Source of the DNA: Bacillota bacterium
GTDB taxonomy: Bacteria; Bacillota; Clostridia; Christensenellales; SZUA-584
Direction: 5' to 3'
Assembly (NCBI GenBank): GCA_023397655.1
Contig: JAEWTW010000025.1
Span: 3,570-67,569 of the forward strand
Length of the DNA stretch: 64,000 bases
Shown here one piece after another: positions 8,419-16,576 of this stretch (its first letter is position 1; the number at the start of each line of letters is the position of its first letter). Position numbers and translations under genes: made by a program. Under the pieces are notes generated by a model. The model did not search any database. It was not told the origin of the DNA and worked only from the letters and a program-made list of their open reading frames with translations.

Positions 8419-9744
8419 TTACAGCATTTCCTTATCCACGATGCTCAGTACCTCGTCCAGCTTGGACAGTTCCTCCTCGATCTGCGCTTCCGTAATGATC
8501 AGCGGCGGCGCGACAATGACCATGTTCTCGTGCGTGTACGTCATAAACTTGCGGGCTTTCAGCAAGCCGAGTATCTTGCCCATCAACCCTTGAGGGTCCT
8601 TGCCGTACGGCACCAGCGGTTCGCGCGTCTCCTTATCCTTTACCAGCTCGACGGCAGCGAACAAGCCGATGTAGCGCACGTCGCCCACACACGGATGCGC
8701 CGCTTTGATGGCTTCAAGCTTCTCGCCCAGCAGCTTGCCGGACTTGGCCACGTTTCCCAGTATGTCCGCTTCCTCGTAGTAGTTCACGCAGGCGAGGCCC
8801 GCCGCGCAGCCCAGCGGATGGCCGCTGTACGTGAGCCCGCAGGAGAGCAGGTTGTCGTCGAAGTATGCCGCGATCTCCTTGGAGACCACGACGCCACCCA
8901 GCGGTACATAGCCGCAGGTGACGCCCTTGGCGAAGCAGACGATATCCGGCTTGATGTCAAAGTGCTCAAACGCGAACATCTTGCCTGTGCGGCACCAGCC
9001 CGTCATCACCTCGTCGCAGATCAGCAGTATGCCGTATTTGTCGCACAGCGCCCGCACCCCCGGCAGATATCCTTTGGGCGGTATGATGACGCCGTTGGAG
9101 CCCGTCACCGTCTCCAGCACGATGGCCGCCACTGCATTGGGGTTCTCGTAGTTGATTTGTTCTTCCAGCTTGGCGAGGTAGTACGCCGTCGCTGCTTCTT
9201 CGGACTCGAAGCGGATGGGTTCGCGGAATATGTACGGGTCGAAGAACTTGATAAAGCCCGGAACGCCCGGCTCCAGCGTGTACCGCCGGGGCTCGCCTGT
9301 CAGGTTGCCCGCACCGAACGATGAGCCGTGATAGCTGCGGTAGCGGCTGAACACCTTGTTGCGGCCGGTGAACATCCGCGCGATCTTGACCGCGTTCTCG
9401 TTGGCTTCCGCGCCCGCGTTGGTGAAGAACACCTTGCCCATGTTGTCCGGCATCAGCTCAACGATTTTCTTCGCCAGCAGACCGCGCGGTTCGGAGGCGT
9501 AGCCGGGGGTGACGTAGCAGTATTTGTCCACCTGCGCCTTGATGGCATCGCCGATGGCCTTGTTGCCGAAGCCTAGGTTCAAGTTGACCAGCTGTGAGGA
9601 CATATCCGAGTAGCGGTTGCCCTCGTCGTCCCAAACGTAGATGCCTTCGCCCTTGACCACGGGTATGGGATTCAGGTTCTTCTGCCTGCTCCACGACTGC
9701 AAACAATACTGTTTCTGGGTGTCTCTGATCTCTTCGCCTGTCAT
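8419..9744 (-). CDS. Class III PLP-dependent aminotransferase (omega-amino acid/polyamine type)
   Basis: 441 aa. Class III hallmarks: FFTNAGAEANENAVKIAR (cofactor phosphate and substrate), CDEVMTGWCRTGKMFAFEH (Asp contacting the pyridine) and CFAKGVTCGYVPLGG with the PLP lysine. Fold-type I ends with SGHPLGCAAGLA. Such enzymes move an amino group from an omega-amine to pyruvate or 2-oxoglutarate; the exact donor cannot be decided from sequence. GGAGGTAACCGTT precedes ATG at 9744. It lies 27 bases downstream of the GabT-like gene in the same direction, so the two form an operon diverging from the polyamine operon. A role in polyamine or beta-alanine breakdown is inferred from context. Confidence 0.8.
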   Translation of the reverse strand: MTGEEIRDTQKQYCLQSWSRQKNLNPIPVVKGEGIYVWDDEGNRYSDMSSQLVNLNLGFGNKAIGDAIKAQVDKYCYVTPGYASEPRGLLAKKIVELMPDNMGKVFFTNAGAEANENAVKIARMFTGRNKVFSRYRSYHGSSFGAGNLTGEPRRYTLEPGVPGFIKFFDPYIFREPIRFESEEAATAYYLAKLEEQINYENPNAVAAIVLETVTGSNGVIIPPKGYLPGVRALCDKYGILLICDEVMTGWCRTGKMFAFEHFDIKPDIVCFAKGVTCGYVPLGGVVVSKEIAAYFDDNLLSCGLTYSGHPLGCAAGLACVNYYEEADILGNVAKSGKLLGEKLEAIKAAHPCVGDVRYIGLFAAVELVKDKETREPLVPYGKDPQGLMGKILGLLKARKFMTYTHENMVIVAPPLIITEAQIEEELSKLDEVLSIVDKEML

Positions 9745-9771
9745 AACGGTTACCTCCGAAAAATAACGATA

Positions 9772-11130
9772 TTACTGCTGTGTTATACAGTATTCGATGG
9801 TGGACTCCAGTATATCAAGGCCGCGTTCCAGCTGCGCGTCGGTGACGACCAGCGGGCAAAGGAACCGGATCACGTTGGAGTACGAGCCCGCACTCTCCAC
9901 GATGAGCCCGTTCTGTACCGCGTGGGTGACAATGTCAGTCACAAGCTTGGCGTGGGGGGACTTGCTCTCCTTGTCGGTGACGAACTCGATGCCCATCATG
10001 CAGCCAATGCCGCGCACATCACCCACCTGTTCAAACTTCTGCTGCCAGCCTTCGAACCGGGCGCGGCACTTTCGGGATATCTCCAAAGCCCGGTCACACA
10101 GCCCGTCGCGCTCGATGATCTCAATCACCTTGAGCGCCGCTGCGCAGGCCAAAGCGTTGCCGCCGTAGGTGCCGCCGATGATGCCGCCGCGTATGCCGTC
10201 GATGATGTCCGCGCCCGCGGTGACCGCTGAGAGCGGTATGCCGCCCGCGATGGACTTGGCAGTCGTGACGATATCGGGCGCGCAGCCCGCTTCCTCCCAG
10301 TAGTTGGAGACGAACATCTTGCCCGAGCGCGCAAACCCCGTCTGTATCTCGTCGGCAATCAGGAGTATGCCCTTCTCGTCGCATATGCGGCGCAGTGCCT
10401 TCACCCATTCAATCGGTGCGGGAACGAAGCCGCCTTCGCCCTGTACGGGCTCCACGACCACCGCGGCCACGAGGTCGGCAGGGGAGGACTCGTCGAACAC
10501 CTTCTCGAGCCTTTCGATGAAATAACCGATAGCCACGTCTTCACTGAAATTGGCAGGTCTGCGGTACATATACGGAAACTCAGCGCGATAGACGCCGTCC
10601 GGAAACGGCCCGATGCCGGCTGAATAAGCCTTTTTGGCCGTCATCGCGGCGGCGAGCAGCGTCCGGCCGTGGAACGCGCCGGAGAAAACGATGATGTTGG
10701 GCCGGCCAGTATAAGACCGGGCGATCTTCACCGCGTTCTCAATCGCTTCCGCTCCGGAGTTGGCGAACATGGTCTTGCGCTTTTTGTTTTTCACGGGAAC
10801 GATGCTGTTCATTTTTTCAGCCAGCGTGATATATCCGTCATGCGTCATGATGTTCATCATGGCGTGGAAAAACTTCTCCGATTGGGCCTTCACCGCGTCG
10901 ATCAGCTCCGGATGGCTGTAGCCAATATTCAGCACACCAACGCCACCCACCCAGTCCAGCAAAACGTTGCCGTCTGCGTCCTCCACCATCGCGCCTTCGC
11001 CCCGATTGATAACGAGAGGGTAAACGGATTTAATTGCTGCCGGCATCGCTTCGGTTCTTCTGGAAATCATGGCCTGCGCTTTCGGCCCCGGAAGCGGCGT
11101 GATGATGTTTGGCAAAGCATCTTTTAACAT
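9772..11130 (-). CDS. gabT: 4-aminobutyrate aminotransferase (GabT-like)
   Basis: 452 aa, usual GabT length. Motifs: FANSGAEAIENAVKIARSY, VVVEPVQGEGGF, LIADEIQTGFARSGKMF and TTAKSIAGGIPLSAVTAGA with the PLP lysine, then GTYGGNALACAAAL. GabT converts GABA and 2-oxoglutarate to succinic semialdehyde and glutamate. It is the first gene of the leftward pair; across the 630-bp divergent region lies the putrescine uptake and oxidation operon whose end product is GABA, so the context supports the call. Start ATG 11130 follows an AAAGGAG-type site (antisense of 11138-11144). Confidence 0.85.
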   Translation of the reverse strand: MLKDALPNIITPLPGPKAQAMISRRTEAMPAAIKSVYPLVINRGEGAMVEDADGNVLLDWVGGVGVLNIGYSHPELIDAVKAQSEKFFHAMMNIMTHDGYITLAEKMNSIVPVKNKKRKTMFANSGAEAIENAVKIARSYTGRPNIIVFSGAFHGRTLLAAAMTAKKAYSAGIGPFPDGVYRAEFPYMYRRPANFSEDVAIGYFIERLEKVFDESSPADLVAAVVVEPVQGEGGFVPAPIEWVKALRRICDEKGILLIADEIQTGFARSGKMFVSNYWEEAGCAPDIVTTAKSIAGGIPLSAVTAGADIIDGIRGGIIGGTYGGNALACAAALKVIEIIERDGLCDRALEISRKCRARFEGWQQKFEQVGDVRGIGCMMGIEFVTDKESKSPHAKLVTDIVTHAVQNGLIVESAGSYSNVIRFLCPLVVTDAQLERGLDILESTIEYCITQQ

Positions 11131-11392
11131 GAGGTGTCTCCTTTGGATCGTTATTATGAATGAAAGCCAATGTGTTGCCTTTGTTGGGTTGTCTGCAGAC
11201 GGTTGGATGTCTGGTCAGAACAAAGCTGCATGGAGCTGGAAACGATTGTGCCCACTGTGAGATTATACCGTAATATGACATAAAGCCACAAGTAGTTATG
11301 AGCCCGTGTTTGCACACATACAATCATTTCTAAAGACATAATAGTACATATTGTTTTGTTCAATTGCACAAACTTGATTGAGAAATTTACTC

Positions 11393-11422
11393 TTGACTAG
11401 GAATAGTTGTCAAGTTTATAAT
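11393..11422 (+). promoter_or_regulatory. SigA-type promoter of the riboswitch-polyamine operon
   Basis: TTGACT (11393-11398), 18-base spacer, TATAAT (11417-11422). Transcription would start near 11429, about 40 bases before the first riboswitch aptamer. The rest of 11131-11392 shows no gene and must hold the promoter of the leftward gabT operon. Confidence 0.7.
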
Positions 11423-11465
11423 TTAAATCAATAGTATCTATCATTAAAAAACGAATATGTTCGGA

Positions 11466-11656
11466 TGAATGTCGCCCTAGACGCCATACGCTATCGCATA
11501 TGGGGCCGAAGAAGCAAAGCAGGAGAGCATATCTGGCTCCTGTGGAAACTGACAGGCAAAAGGAAGGCGGCAGGACGAATCTTTGGAGAGCATGCTTTTT
11601 CTCAAAAGCGAAAAGCATCACCTACGAGGCGATAACCAACTGGTAAAAGGACAGAG
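11466..11656 (+). ncRNA. Tandem glycine riboswitch leading the polyamine operon
   Basis: Two consecutive aptamers match the glycine riboswitch. Aptamer 1: P1 arms CGCC (11473-11476) and GGCG (11566-11569), core CCGAAGAAGCAAAGC (11506-11520) and CAGGCAAAAGGA (11553-11564). Linker and aptamer 2: GGACGAATCTTTGGAGAGC (11573-11591), an 8-bp P3 hairpin (ATGCTTTT/AAAAGCAT, 11592-11618), CACC and the closing GGTAAAAGGACAGAG (11642-11656); P1 is CTTTG (11581-11585) with CAGAG (11652-11656). The GGACGAA-CTTTGGAGAGC linker is diagnostic. Aptamer 2 seems shortened: the P3b stem found between CACC and CAGG in Bacillus gcvT is nearly missing. Known genes under this class handle glycine cleavage or glycine/alanine transport, so control of a polyamine operon is unusual. 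Confidence 0.82.
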
Positions 11657-11716
11657 AGTACATGGATATGATGAATATCTATGTCTCTTCTCTTTTTGTT
11701 TATGACAAAAAGAGAA
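11654..11716 (+). promoter_or_regulatory. Riboswitch expression platform: two overlapping hairpins
   Basis: Hairpin A pairs ACATGGATAT (11660-11669) with ATATCTATGT (11675-11684), extended by GAGAG (11654-11658) with CTCTT (11685-11689). It competes with P1 of aptamer 2, which also needs 11652-11656. Hairpin B pairs TTCTCTTTTTGT (11688-11699) with ACAAAAAGAGAA (11705-11716), 12 bp. Hairpins A and B share bases 11688-11689. No T tract follows hairpin B, so classical intrinsic termination is doubtful. The ribosome site of the first gene is farther down at 11748. Confidence 0.5.
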
Positions 11717-11760
11717 AACGTATTCGATTAAGGTTACCAGGTTTACTGGAGGTATCGCTT

Positions 11761-13011
11761 ATGAGAATGATGTTGGTTGGAGCAGGCGCGGTTGGTGAAA
11801 GCATTCTTAAAATTCTAAGGGTCAGAGATCCGGAAAAATCATGGCTATCCTATGTGCTGGTTTGCGACTATGATCTGAACCGCGCACAGGAAGTCATAGG
11901 CAAACTGGATGGAGATGACCGTTTCAAGGCAGCCAAAGTTGATGCCACGAATATAAAACAATTGACGGAGCTGATCGAAGAACATGCGATCGATTTTGTC
12001 ATGGACGGAGCGCCCCCGTTTGCAAGTGACGTAATTTTTGACGCTGCGTTTGAAAAAGGCGTCAATTACGGCAGCATGGGCACATGGTCTGTACCCACAG
12101 AGAATCCGTCATACGGTTTGGGTATGGAGAACAGTTACGTTCAGCCCATGACATCATATAACTTTGATCGTCATGAAGCTTGGAAAGAGAAGGGAAGCAT
12201 GGCTGTCATCTGCATGGGCATAGACCCCGGCGTGGTCAATGTCTTTGCCAGGTATGCGGCAGACGAACTGTTCGATGAGCTTACCGAAGTGCATGTCAAG
12301 GATGGCGGCAACCTGACAATACCCGGCGGAGACCCGGACGGAATCACCTTCGGGTTCAACGTCTGGACGGTGCTCGACGAAGTGATGAATCCCAATGTGG
12401 AATATGACGCGGACAGGGGCGGGTTCATCGTCGAAAAGCCGTTCGCCGGGCAGGAAACGTTCCTGATGCCGGAGGGCGTTGGCGAGAACACTCTGGTCAA
12501 GGTGGAGCATGAGGAAGTGGTAACGCTTCCCCGATACTTATCGCAATACGGGCTGAAAAAAGCGACGTTCAAGATCGCTCTGGATGAGAACCTCATCACG
12601 GCGCTGAAGGTGCTGGACAAACTGGGCTTAAGAAGCACACACCCGGTTCAGGTGGGGGATGTTAAAGTAGTCCCGCGGGATGTAGTCGCCGCGTGTGCAC
12701 CGCAGCCCAAGGATATAGGCGGCGAGATGGAGGGTATGATGCTGGTCGGCATACACTGCATCGGTATGAAAAACGGAAAACGTAAGGAATGTTTTATATA
12801 TCAGCCATTCGACAACCAGATGTCCATAGAGCAATGGGGGTCTCAGGCTGTCGTGGCGCAGACCGGATTCGGCGCAGCCCTTTCCATCGAGCTTATCGGT
12901 AAGGGCATATGGAAGGACAGCGGTGTGTACTCGCCGGAATACTTTAATCCGAAGCCTTATCTTGAGCTGATGGATGAAAGCGGCTTTGTCTGGAAGGTGC
13001 TGGAGATATAG
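11761..13011 (+). CDS. Saccharopine dehydrogenase-like NAD(P)-dependent oxidoreductase (copy 1)
   Basis: 416 aa. An N-terminal Rossmann fold (MMLVGAGAVGESILKIL, GxGxxG) is followed by the catalytic/dimerisation half typical of the LYS9/saccharopine dehydrogenase family, which includes carboxynorspermidine dehydrogenase. ATG 11761 has GGAGG 8 bases upstream and aligns with the start of the paralogue at 17466; the frame stays open to 11662 but that segment overlaps the riboswitch platform. First gene of the operon running to 21662. Shared blocks with copy 2: FGFNVWTVLDE, MPEGVG, VKVEHEEVVTLPRYL. Family members form or cleave secondary amines linking an amine and an oxo acid; the substrate here is unknown, probably a polyamine-related secondary amine. 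Confidence 0.75.
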   Translation: MRMMLVGAGAVGESILKILRVRDPEKSWLSYVLVCDYDLNRAQEVIGKLDGDDRFKAAKVDATNIKQLTELIEEHAIDFVMDGAPPFASDVIFDAAFEKGVNYGSMGTWSVPTENPSYGLGMENSYVQPMTSYNFDRHEAWKEKGSMAVICMGIDPGVVNVFARYAADELFDELTEVHVKDGGNLTIPGGDPDGITFGFNVWTVLDEVMNPNVEYDADRGGFIVEKPFAGQETFLMPEGVGENTLVKVEHEEVVTLPRYLSQYGLKKATFKIALDENLITALKVLDKLGLRSTHPVQVGDVKVVPRDVVAACAPQPKDIGGEMEGMMLVGIHCIGMKNGKRKECFIYQPFDNQMSIEQWGSQAVVAQTGFGAALSIELIGKGIWKDSGVYSPEYFNPKPYLELMDESGFVWKVLEI

Positions 13012-13157
13012 GTTCACATTCGAATATGGTTGCGGAGTAAGAAGCAGACAAAGTCGTCAGCTGGATGGTTTTGTTTGCTTTTGCTTTTTGGTGCGAAAGC
13101 CAAAGAATAAACTGTGTGTAGAGTAATATAAGTAAATATAAAGGGGAGGGTAAAACC

Positions 13158-14216
13158 ATGAAGAAAGTGTTATTGATTGTTTTGTCGGGAGTTTTACTTT
13201 TGGCAATGGTACTGAGCGGCTGCGGAGGATCACAGGACGAAAAGAAAGAACTGTATCTCTACAACTGGACAGAGTATATGCCTCCGCAAGTGTATGAGCT
13301 GTTCGAAGAAGAGACCGGCATCCGTGTCATTGAGAGCACGTTCTCATCAAACGAAGAAATGCTGGCGAAGCTGGAAGCGGGCGGTACAGACCAATATGAT
13401 ATGGTTGTGGCCAGCGGCTACGTGATCAACCTGATGAAGGAAAAGGGTATGATCCAGACGATTGATAAGAGCAAGATCGAAAACTTCAAAAATATTTCCC
13501 CGGCAGTGCTGGACACCGATACGGACCCCGGCAACGAATACAGCATTCCGTACATGGCTACAGTCACGGTTGTGGCGGTTAACGATGAAAAGATGGCGGA
13601 ACTCGGCGTCACCATCACCAGCCTCAACGATCTGCTGAACCCCGCTTTAGAGAACAATCTGGTGGTGCTGGACGACTCCAGAGAGCTGGTGGGCGCAGCG
13701 CTCAAAGCAACGGGTCAGAATGTGGATACGCGGGACAAGGCTACGATAGATGGCACGCTGGACTGGCTGCGTCAGCTGAAGAAAAACGTGAAGGCGTTCG
13801 ACAGCGACAGCGCAAGAACGCTGCTGGCGACCAATGAAGTGGCGGCCGGCCTCGTCTACAACATTGATGCGGGTCAGGCGATTGCAGAGAACGATCAGAT
13901 TTCTGTCGTCTATACCACGGAGCCCTGTGAAGCGGCTGTGGACAATTTCGTTATTACCTCAACGTCCAAAAACAAGGAGTACGCGGAAGCTTTCATCAAT
14001 TTCATACATCGCCCTGAGATATATAAGATGATATTGGATGAATTCCCCGGCGTTTGCCTGAATGATGCCGCAAAAGAGCTGTTGGATTCCTCCTACTTCG
14101 AAAATGCGGGCAGCAACATTGAGACCAGTGAACTTGAGAGGGCGCACTTCACTCAGGACATCGGTGATGCGGCATCCTATTATGACGATATTTTCACGAA
14201 AATGAAGTCTGAATAG
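13158..14216 (+). CDS. potD: Spermidine/putrescine-binding lipoprotein
   Basis: 352 aa. Signal peptide MKKVLLIVLSGVLLLAMVLSGC with lipobox VLSGC, so it is anchored on the outer membrane face. The mature part begins ELYLYNWTEYMPPQVYELFEEETGIRV, the PotD/PotF opening, and retains YDMVVASGYVINLM and AGLVYNIDAGQA blocks of the polyamine-binding cleft. Partners are PotA, PotB and PotC encoded next, with a PII protein between. AAAGGGGAGGG precedes the ATG. Preference for putrescine or spermidine cannot be set by eye; downstream PatA argues for putrescine. Confidence 0.88.
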   Translation: MKKVLLIVLSGVLLLAMVLSGCGGSQDEKKELYLYNWTEYMPPQVYELFEEETGIRVIESTFSSNEEMLAKLEAGGTDQYDMVVASGYVINLMKEKGMIQTIDKSKIENFKNISPAVLDTDTDPGNEYSIPYMATVTVVAVNDEKMAELGVTITSLNDLLNPALENNLVVLDDSRELVGAALKATGQNVDTRDKATIDGTLDWLRQLKKNVKAFDSDSARTLLATNEVAAGLVYNIDAGQAIAENDQISVVYTTEPCEAAVDNFVITSTSKNKEYAEAFINFIHRPEIYKMILDEFPGVCLNDAAKELLDSSYFENAGSNIETSELERAHFTQDIGDAASYYDDIFTKMKSE

Positions 14217-14228
14217 AAGGTGTTGATT

Positions 14229-14567
14229 ATGAAGAAGATCGAGATCATCACAAGACCTGAAAAGTTGGACATTGTGAAAAAAATTCTCGCGCGAAACGAG
14301 TATTCCGGAATGACAGTGACCGCGGCCATGGGCTGCGGTCACCAAAAAGGCTTACTGAAGGAATTTGAGAAGCTGAACCTTGACATCAATTTACTGCCAA
14401 AAGTTTATATCATGACCGTGGTTTGGGACGAGGATGTGGAGGAGATCATTCAGGAGCTGGTGCAGCAGGTATCCACAGGCAATGTGGGAGACGGTAAAAT
14501 ATTCGTATCCGATGTTCTTGATGTCATCCGTATCCGCACGGGCGAGCGCGGTGAAAAAACACTATAG
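14229..14567 (+). CDS. PII-family signalling protein inside the polyamine transporter operon
   Basis: 112 aa with the PII fold: MKKIEIITRPEKLDIVKKIL, T-loop base GCGHQKG, LPKVYIMTVVWDEDVEEI and C-terminal GDGKIFVSDVLDVIRIRTGERG. It matches PII in length and in the residues around the nucleotide site (GDGKIF, IRTGERG). The T-loop lacks Tyr51 of GlnB (region LNLDINLLPK), so uridylylation there is not expected. It starts 12 bases after potD and lies 18 bases before potA. PII-like proteins next to transporter genes usually gate that transporter by sensing ATP/ADP; I infer it controls PotABC. A PII-like PotN has been described in lactobacillar pot operons. Confidence 0.82.
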   Translation: MKKIEIITRPEKLDIVKKILARNEYSGMTVTAAMGCGHQKGLLKEFEKLNLDINLLPKVYIMTVVWDEDVEEIIQELVQQVSTGNVGDGKIFVSDVLDVIRIRTGERGEKTL

Positions 14568-14585
14568 CTTGGAAGGTGAGAATAC

Positions 14586-15695
14586 TTGAGCGAGCCGATA
14601 ATCAGCTTAAAGAACGTATCAAAAAACTTTGGCGATAACCAGGTGGTGAAGAAGGTCTGCCTTGATATCAGGGAAGGCGAGTTCTTCACGTTCCTTGGGC
14701 CTTCGGGCTGCGGAAAAACAACAACGCTGCGTCTGCTGGCGGGGTTCGAGACTCTGACGGACGGCCAGATTTTTCTTGAAGGCAGAGATGTTGCAGACAT
14801 GAAGCCCAATCTGCGCAACGTCAACACCGTATTTCAGAACTATGCGCTGTTTCCGCATATGAATACGGAGGACAACATTGCTTTTGGTCTGGTGGAAAAA
14901 AAGGAAAAGAAGCATGTCATCAGACAGAAGGTATCAGACATGCTTAAAATGGTCCAGATGGAAGGCATGGAGAAGCGGATGCCCTCGCAGATGTCCGGCG
15001 GACAGAAGCAGCGCGTCGCTATCGCCCGGGCTTTGGTTAACAACCCTAAGGTGCTGCTGCTGGACGAGCCGTTAGGCGCGCTGGATCTGAAGCTGCGAAA
15101 ACAGATGCAGTTTGAGTTGAAGCATCTTCAGAAGAACCTGGGCGTCACCTTCGTGTTCGTGACACACGATCAGGAAGAAGCGCTGACAATGAGCGACAGG
15201 ATCGCCGTCATGAATAACGGTATATTGGAACAGGTGGGAACACCGGAAGAGATATACAACAAACCGGCAACTAAATTTGTTGCCGATTTTATTGGAGAGA
15301 CAAATTTGCTGGACGCCTACGTCGAAAAGGTGGACGGCGAAAATCTGTATGTCAAAATGGAGTTCGGAAACGCGTGCCTGAAGGCGCGCGGATTTGTGGA
15401 AGAGGAGATGGTGTACTTATGCGTTCGGCCTGAAAACATCAAGATCACCACCGAAGAGACACCGAATTTCCGCATCTACGGCAAAGTCAAGGAGCACGTG
15501 TTCATCGGTTCCATCAACAAAACAATAGTGGAACTGGCAACGGGGCATGAAATCAAGATCACAACGCCCCAAATGGAGGATCTGTATCCGGTGGGCACGA
15601 TGGTCAACATCTACTGGAAGGACAATCAGGGCGTTATACTGCACACCAAAGAGGAACAGATATACAATCTGATTGAAAGCACCGTACAGCTGTAA
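14586..15695 (+). CDS. potA: Spermidine/putrescine ABC transporter ATP-binding protein
   Basis: 369 aa from a TTG start after GGAAGGTGAG. Walker A GPSGCGKTT, Q loop NTVFQNYALFPHM, signature MSGGQKQRVAIARALV, Walker B VLLLDEPLGALD and the H loop VFVTHDQEEAL are intact. A C-terminal TOBE-like regulatory part (about 240-369) is present, as in PotA. The protein energises the PotBC permease. It sits between the PII gene and potB, with the stop overlapping the potB ribosome site. Confidence 0.92.
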   Translation: MSEPIISLKNVSKNFGDNQVVKKVCLDIREGEFFTFLGPSGCGKTTTLRLLAGFETLTDGQIFLEGRDVADMKPNLRNVNTVFQNYALFPHMNTEDNIAFGLVEKKEKKHVIRQKVSDMLKMVQMEGMEKRMPSQMSGGQKQRVAIARALVNNPKVLLLDEPLGALDLKLRKQMQFELKHLQKNLGVTFVFVTHDQEEALTMSDRIAVMNNGILEQVGTPEEIYNKPATKFVADFIGETNLLDAYVEKVDGENLYVKMEFGNACLKARGFVEEEMVYLCVRPENIKITTEETPNFRIYGKVKEHVFIGSINKTIVELATGHEIKITTPQMEDLYPVGTMVNIYWKDNQGVILHTKEEQIYNLIESTVQL

Positions 15696-15705
15696 GGAGA
15701 AAAGA

Positions 15706-16560
15706 ATGAACAGGAAATTGAAATTCAATTCCCCGCTGCTTATCATGCTCGGGCCGACAATACTGTGGATGGCCATATTCGTGCTGATACCGTTGATTAA
15801 CGTTATCGAGATAAGCTTTCTGACCAAAAATCCGAGCGGCGGGGTAGACTATCAGTTTTCCATAGCCAGCTATGCTGAGATGGTAAAGACTGATTTTCTG
15901 GTCATAATGGGACGCTCCTTTGGCCTGTCGCTGCAGACGACTGTCATCTGCCTGCTGATTGCGTATCCATTTGCCTATGTGATTGCGCACACGCCCAAGA
16001 AATACCGAAAATTTTTCGTGCTGCTCATCATGCTGCCGTTCTGGATCAACTCCGTCATCCGAATTTATGGCTGGACAACGCTGCTGCGTAGCGAAGGAGT
16101 CATCAATACGATACTGCTGGCGCTTGGCATTATCTCAAAACCATTAGAACTGCTGTATACCGAAGGCGCCACATTGCTGGGCATGGTGTATGAGCTCCTG
16201 CCCTTTGCGGTGCTGCCGCTTTACTCATCGATTGACAAGCTGGACAGATCACTGCTGGAGGCGGCAAGCGATCTTGGGGCCACCAAGCCGCGGGTATTCC
16301 TCCGGGTCATATTTCCGATCACGATGCCGGGTATATTCGCGGGTTCCATACAAACCTTTATCCCGTCGCTTGGTCTATTCTATATCTCCGAAATGCTCGG
16401 CGGGGGGTCCACAATGTACATCGGCAACCTGATTAAGAACCAATTTCTGTCGGCCCGAAACTGGCCGCTTGGCGCAGCGTTGTCAATATTCCTGATCATA
16501 CTCACTTTGGTGCTGCTCAAGCTCTATACAAAAGTCGGCAGCATGGAAGACATGGCGTAA
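15706..16560 (+). CDS. potB: Spermidine/putrescine ABC transporter permease 1
   Basis: 284 aa, about six membrane segments; begins MNRKLKFNSPLLIMLGPTILWMAIF. The EAA loop LLEAASDLGATKPRVFLRVIFP contacts the ATPase. AAGGAG (15694-15699) places the start at ATG 15706, 10 bases after the potA stop. It forms a heterodimer with PotC in the cytoplasmic membrane. Confidence 0.9.
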   Translation: MNRKLKFNSPLLIMLGPTILWMAIFVLIPLINVIEISFLTKNPSGGVDYQFSIASYAEMVKTDFLVIMGRSFGLSLQTTVICLLIAYPFAYVIAHTPKKYRKFFVLLIMLPFWINSVIRIYGWTTLLRSEGVINTILLALGIISKPLELLYTEGATLLGMVYELLPFAVLPLYSSIDKLDRSLLEAASDLGATKPRVFLRVIFPITMPGIFAGSIQTFIPSLGLFYISEMLGGGSTMYIGNLIKNQFLSARNWPLGAALSIFLIILTLVLLKLYTKVGSMEDMA

Positions 16561-16576
16561 AGGGGGAGGGCTTGAT

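Noticed and set aside
11662..11760. Longer N-terminus for saccharopine dehydrogenase-like copy 1
   Set aside because: The extra 33 codons overlap the riboswitch platform, have no family similarity, and the ATG at 11761 has a better ribosome site and aligns with copy 2.
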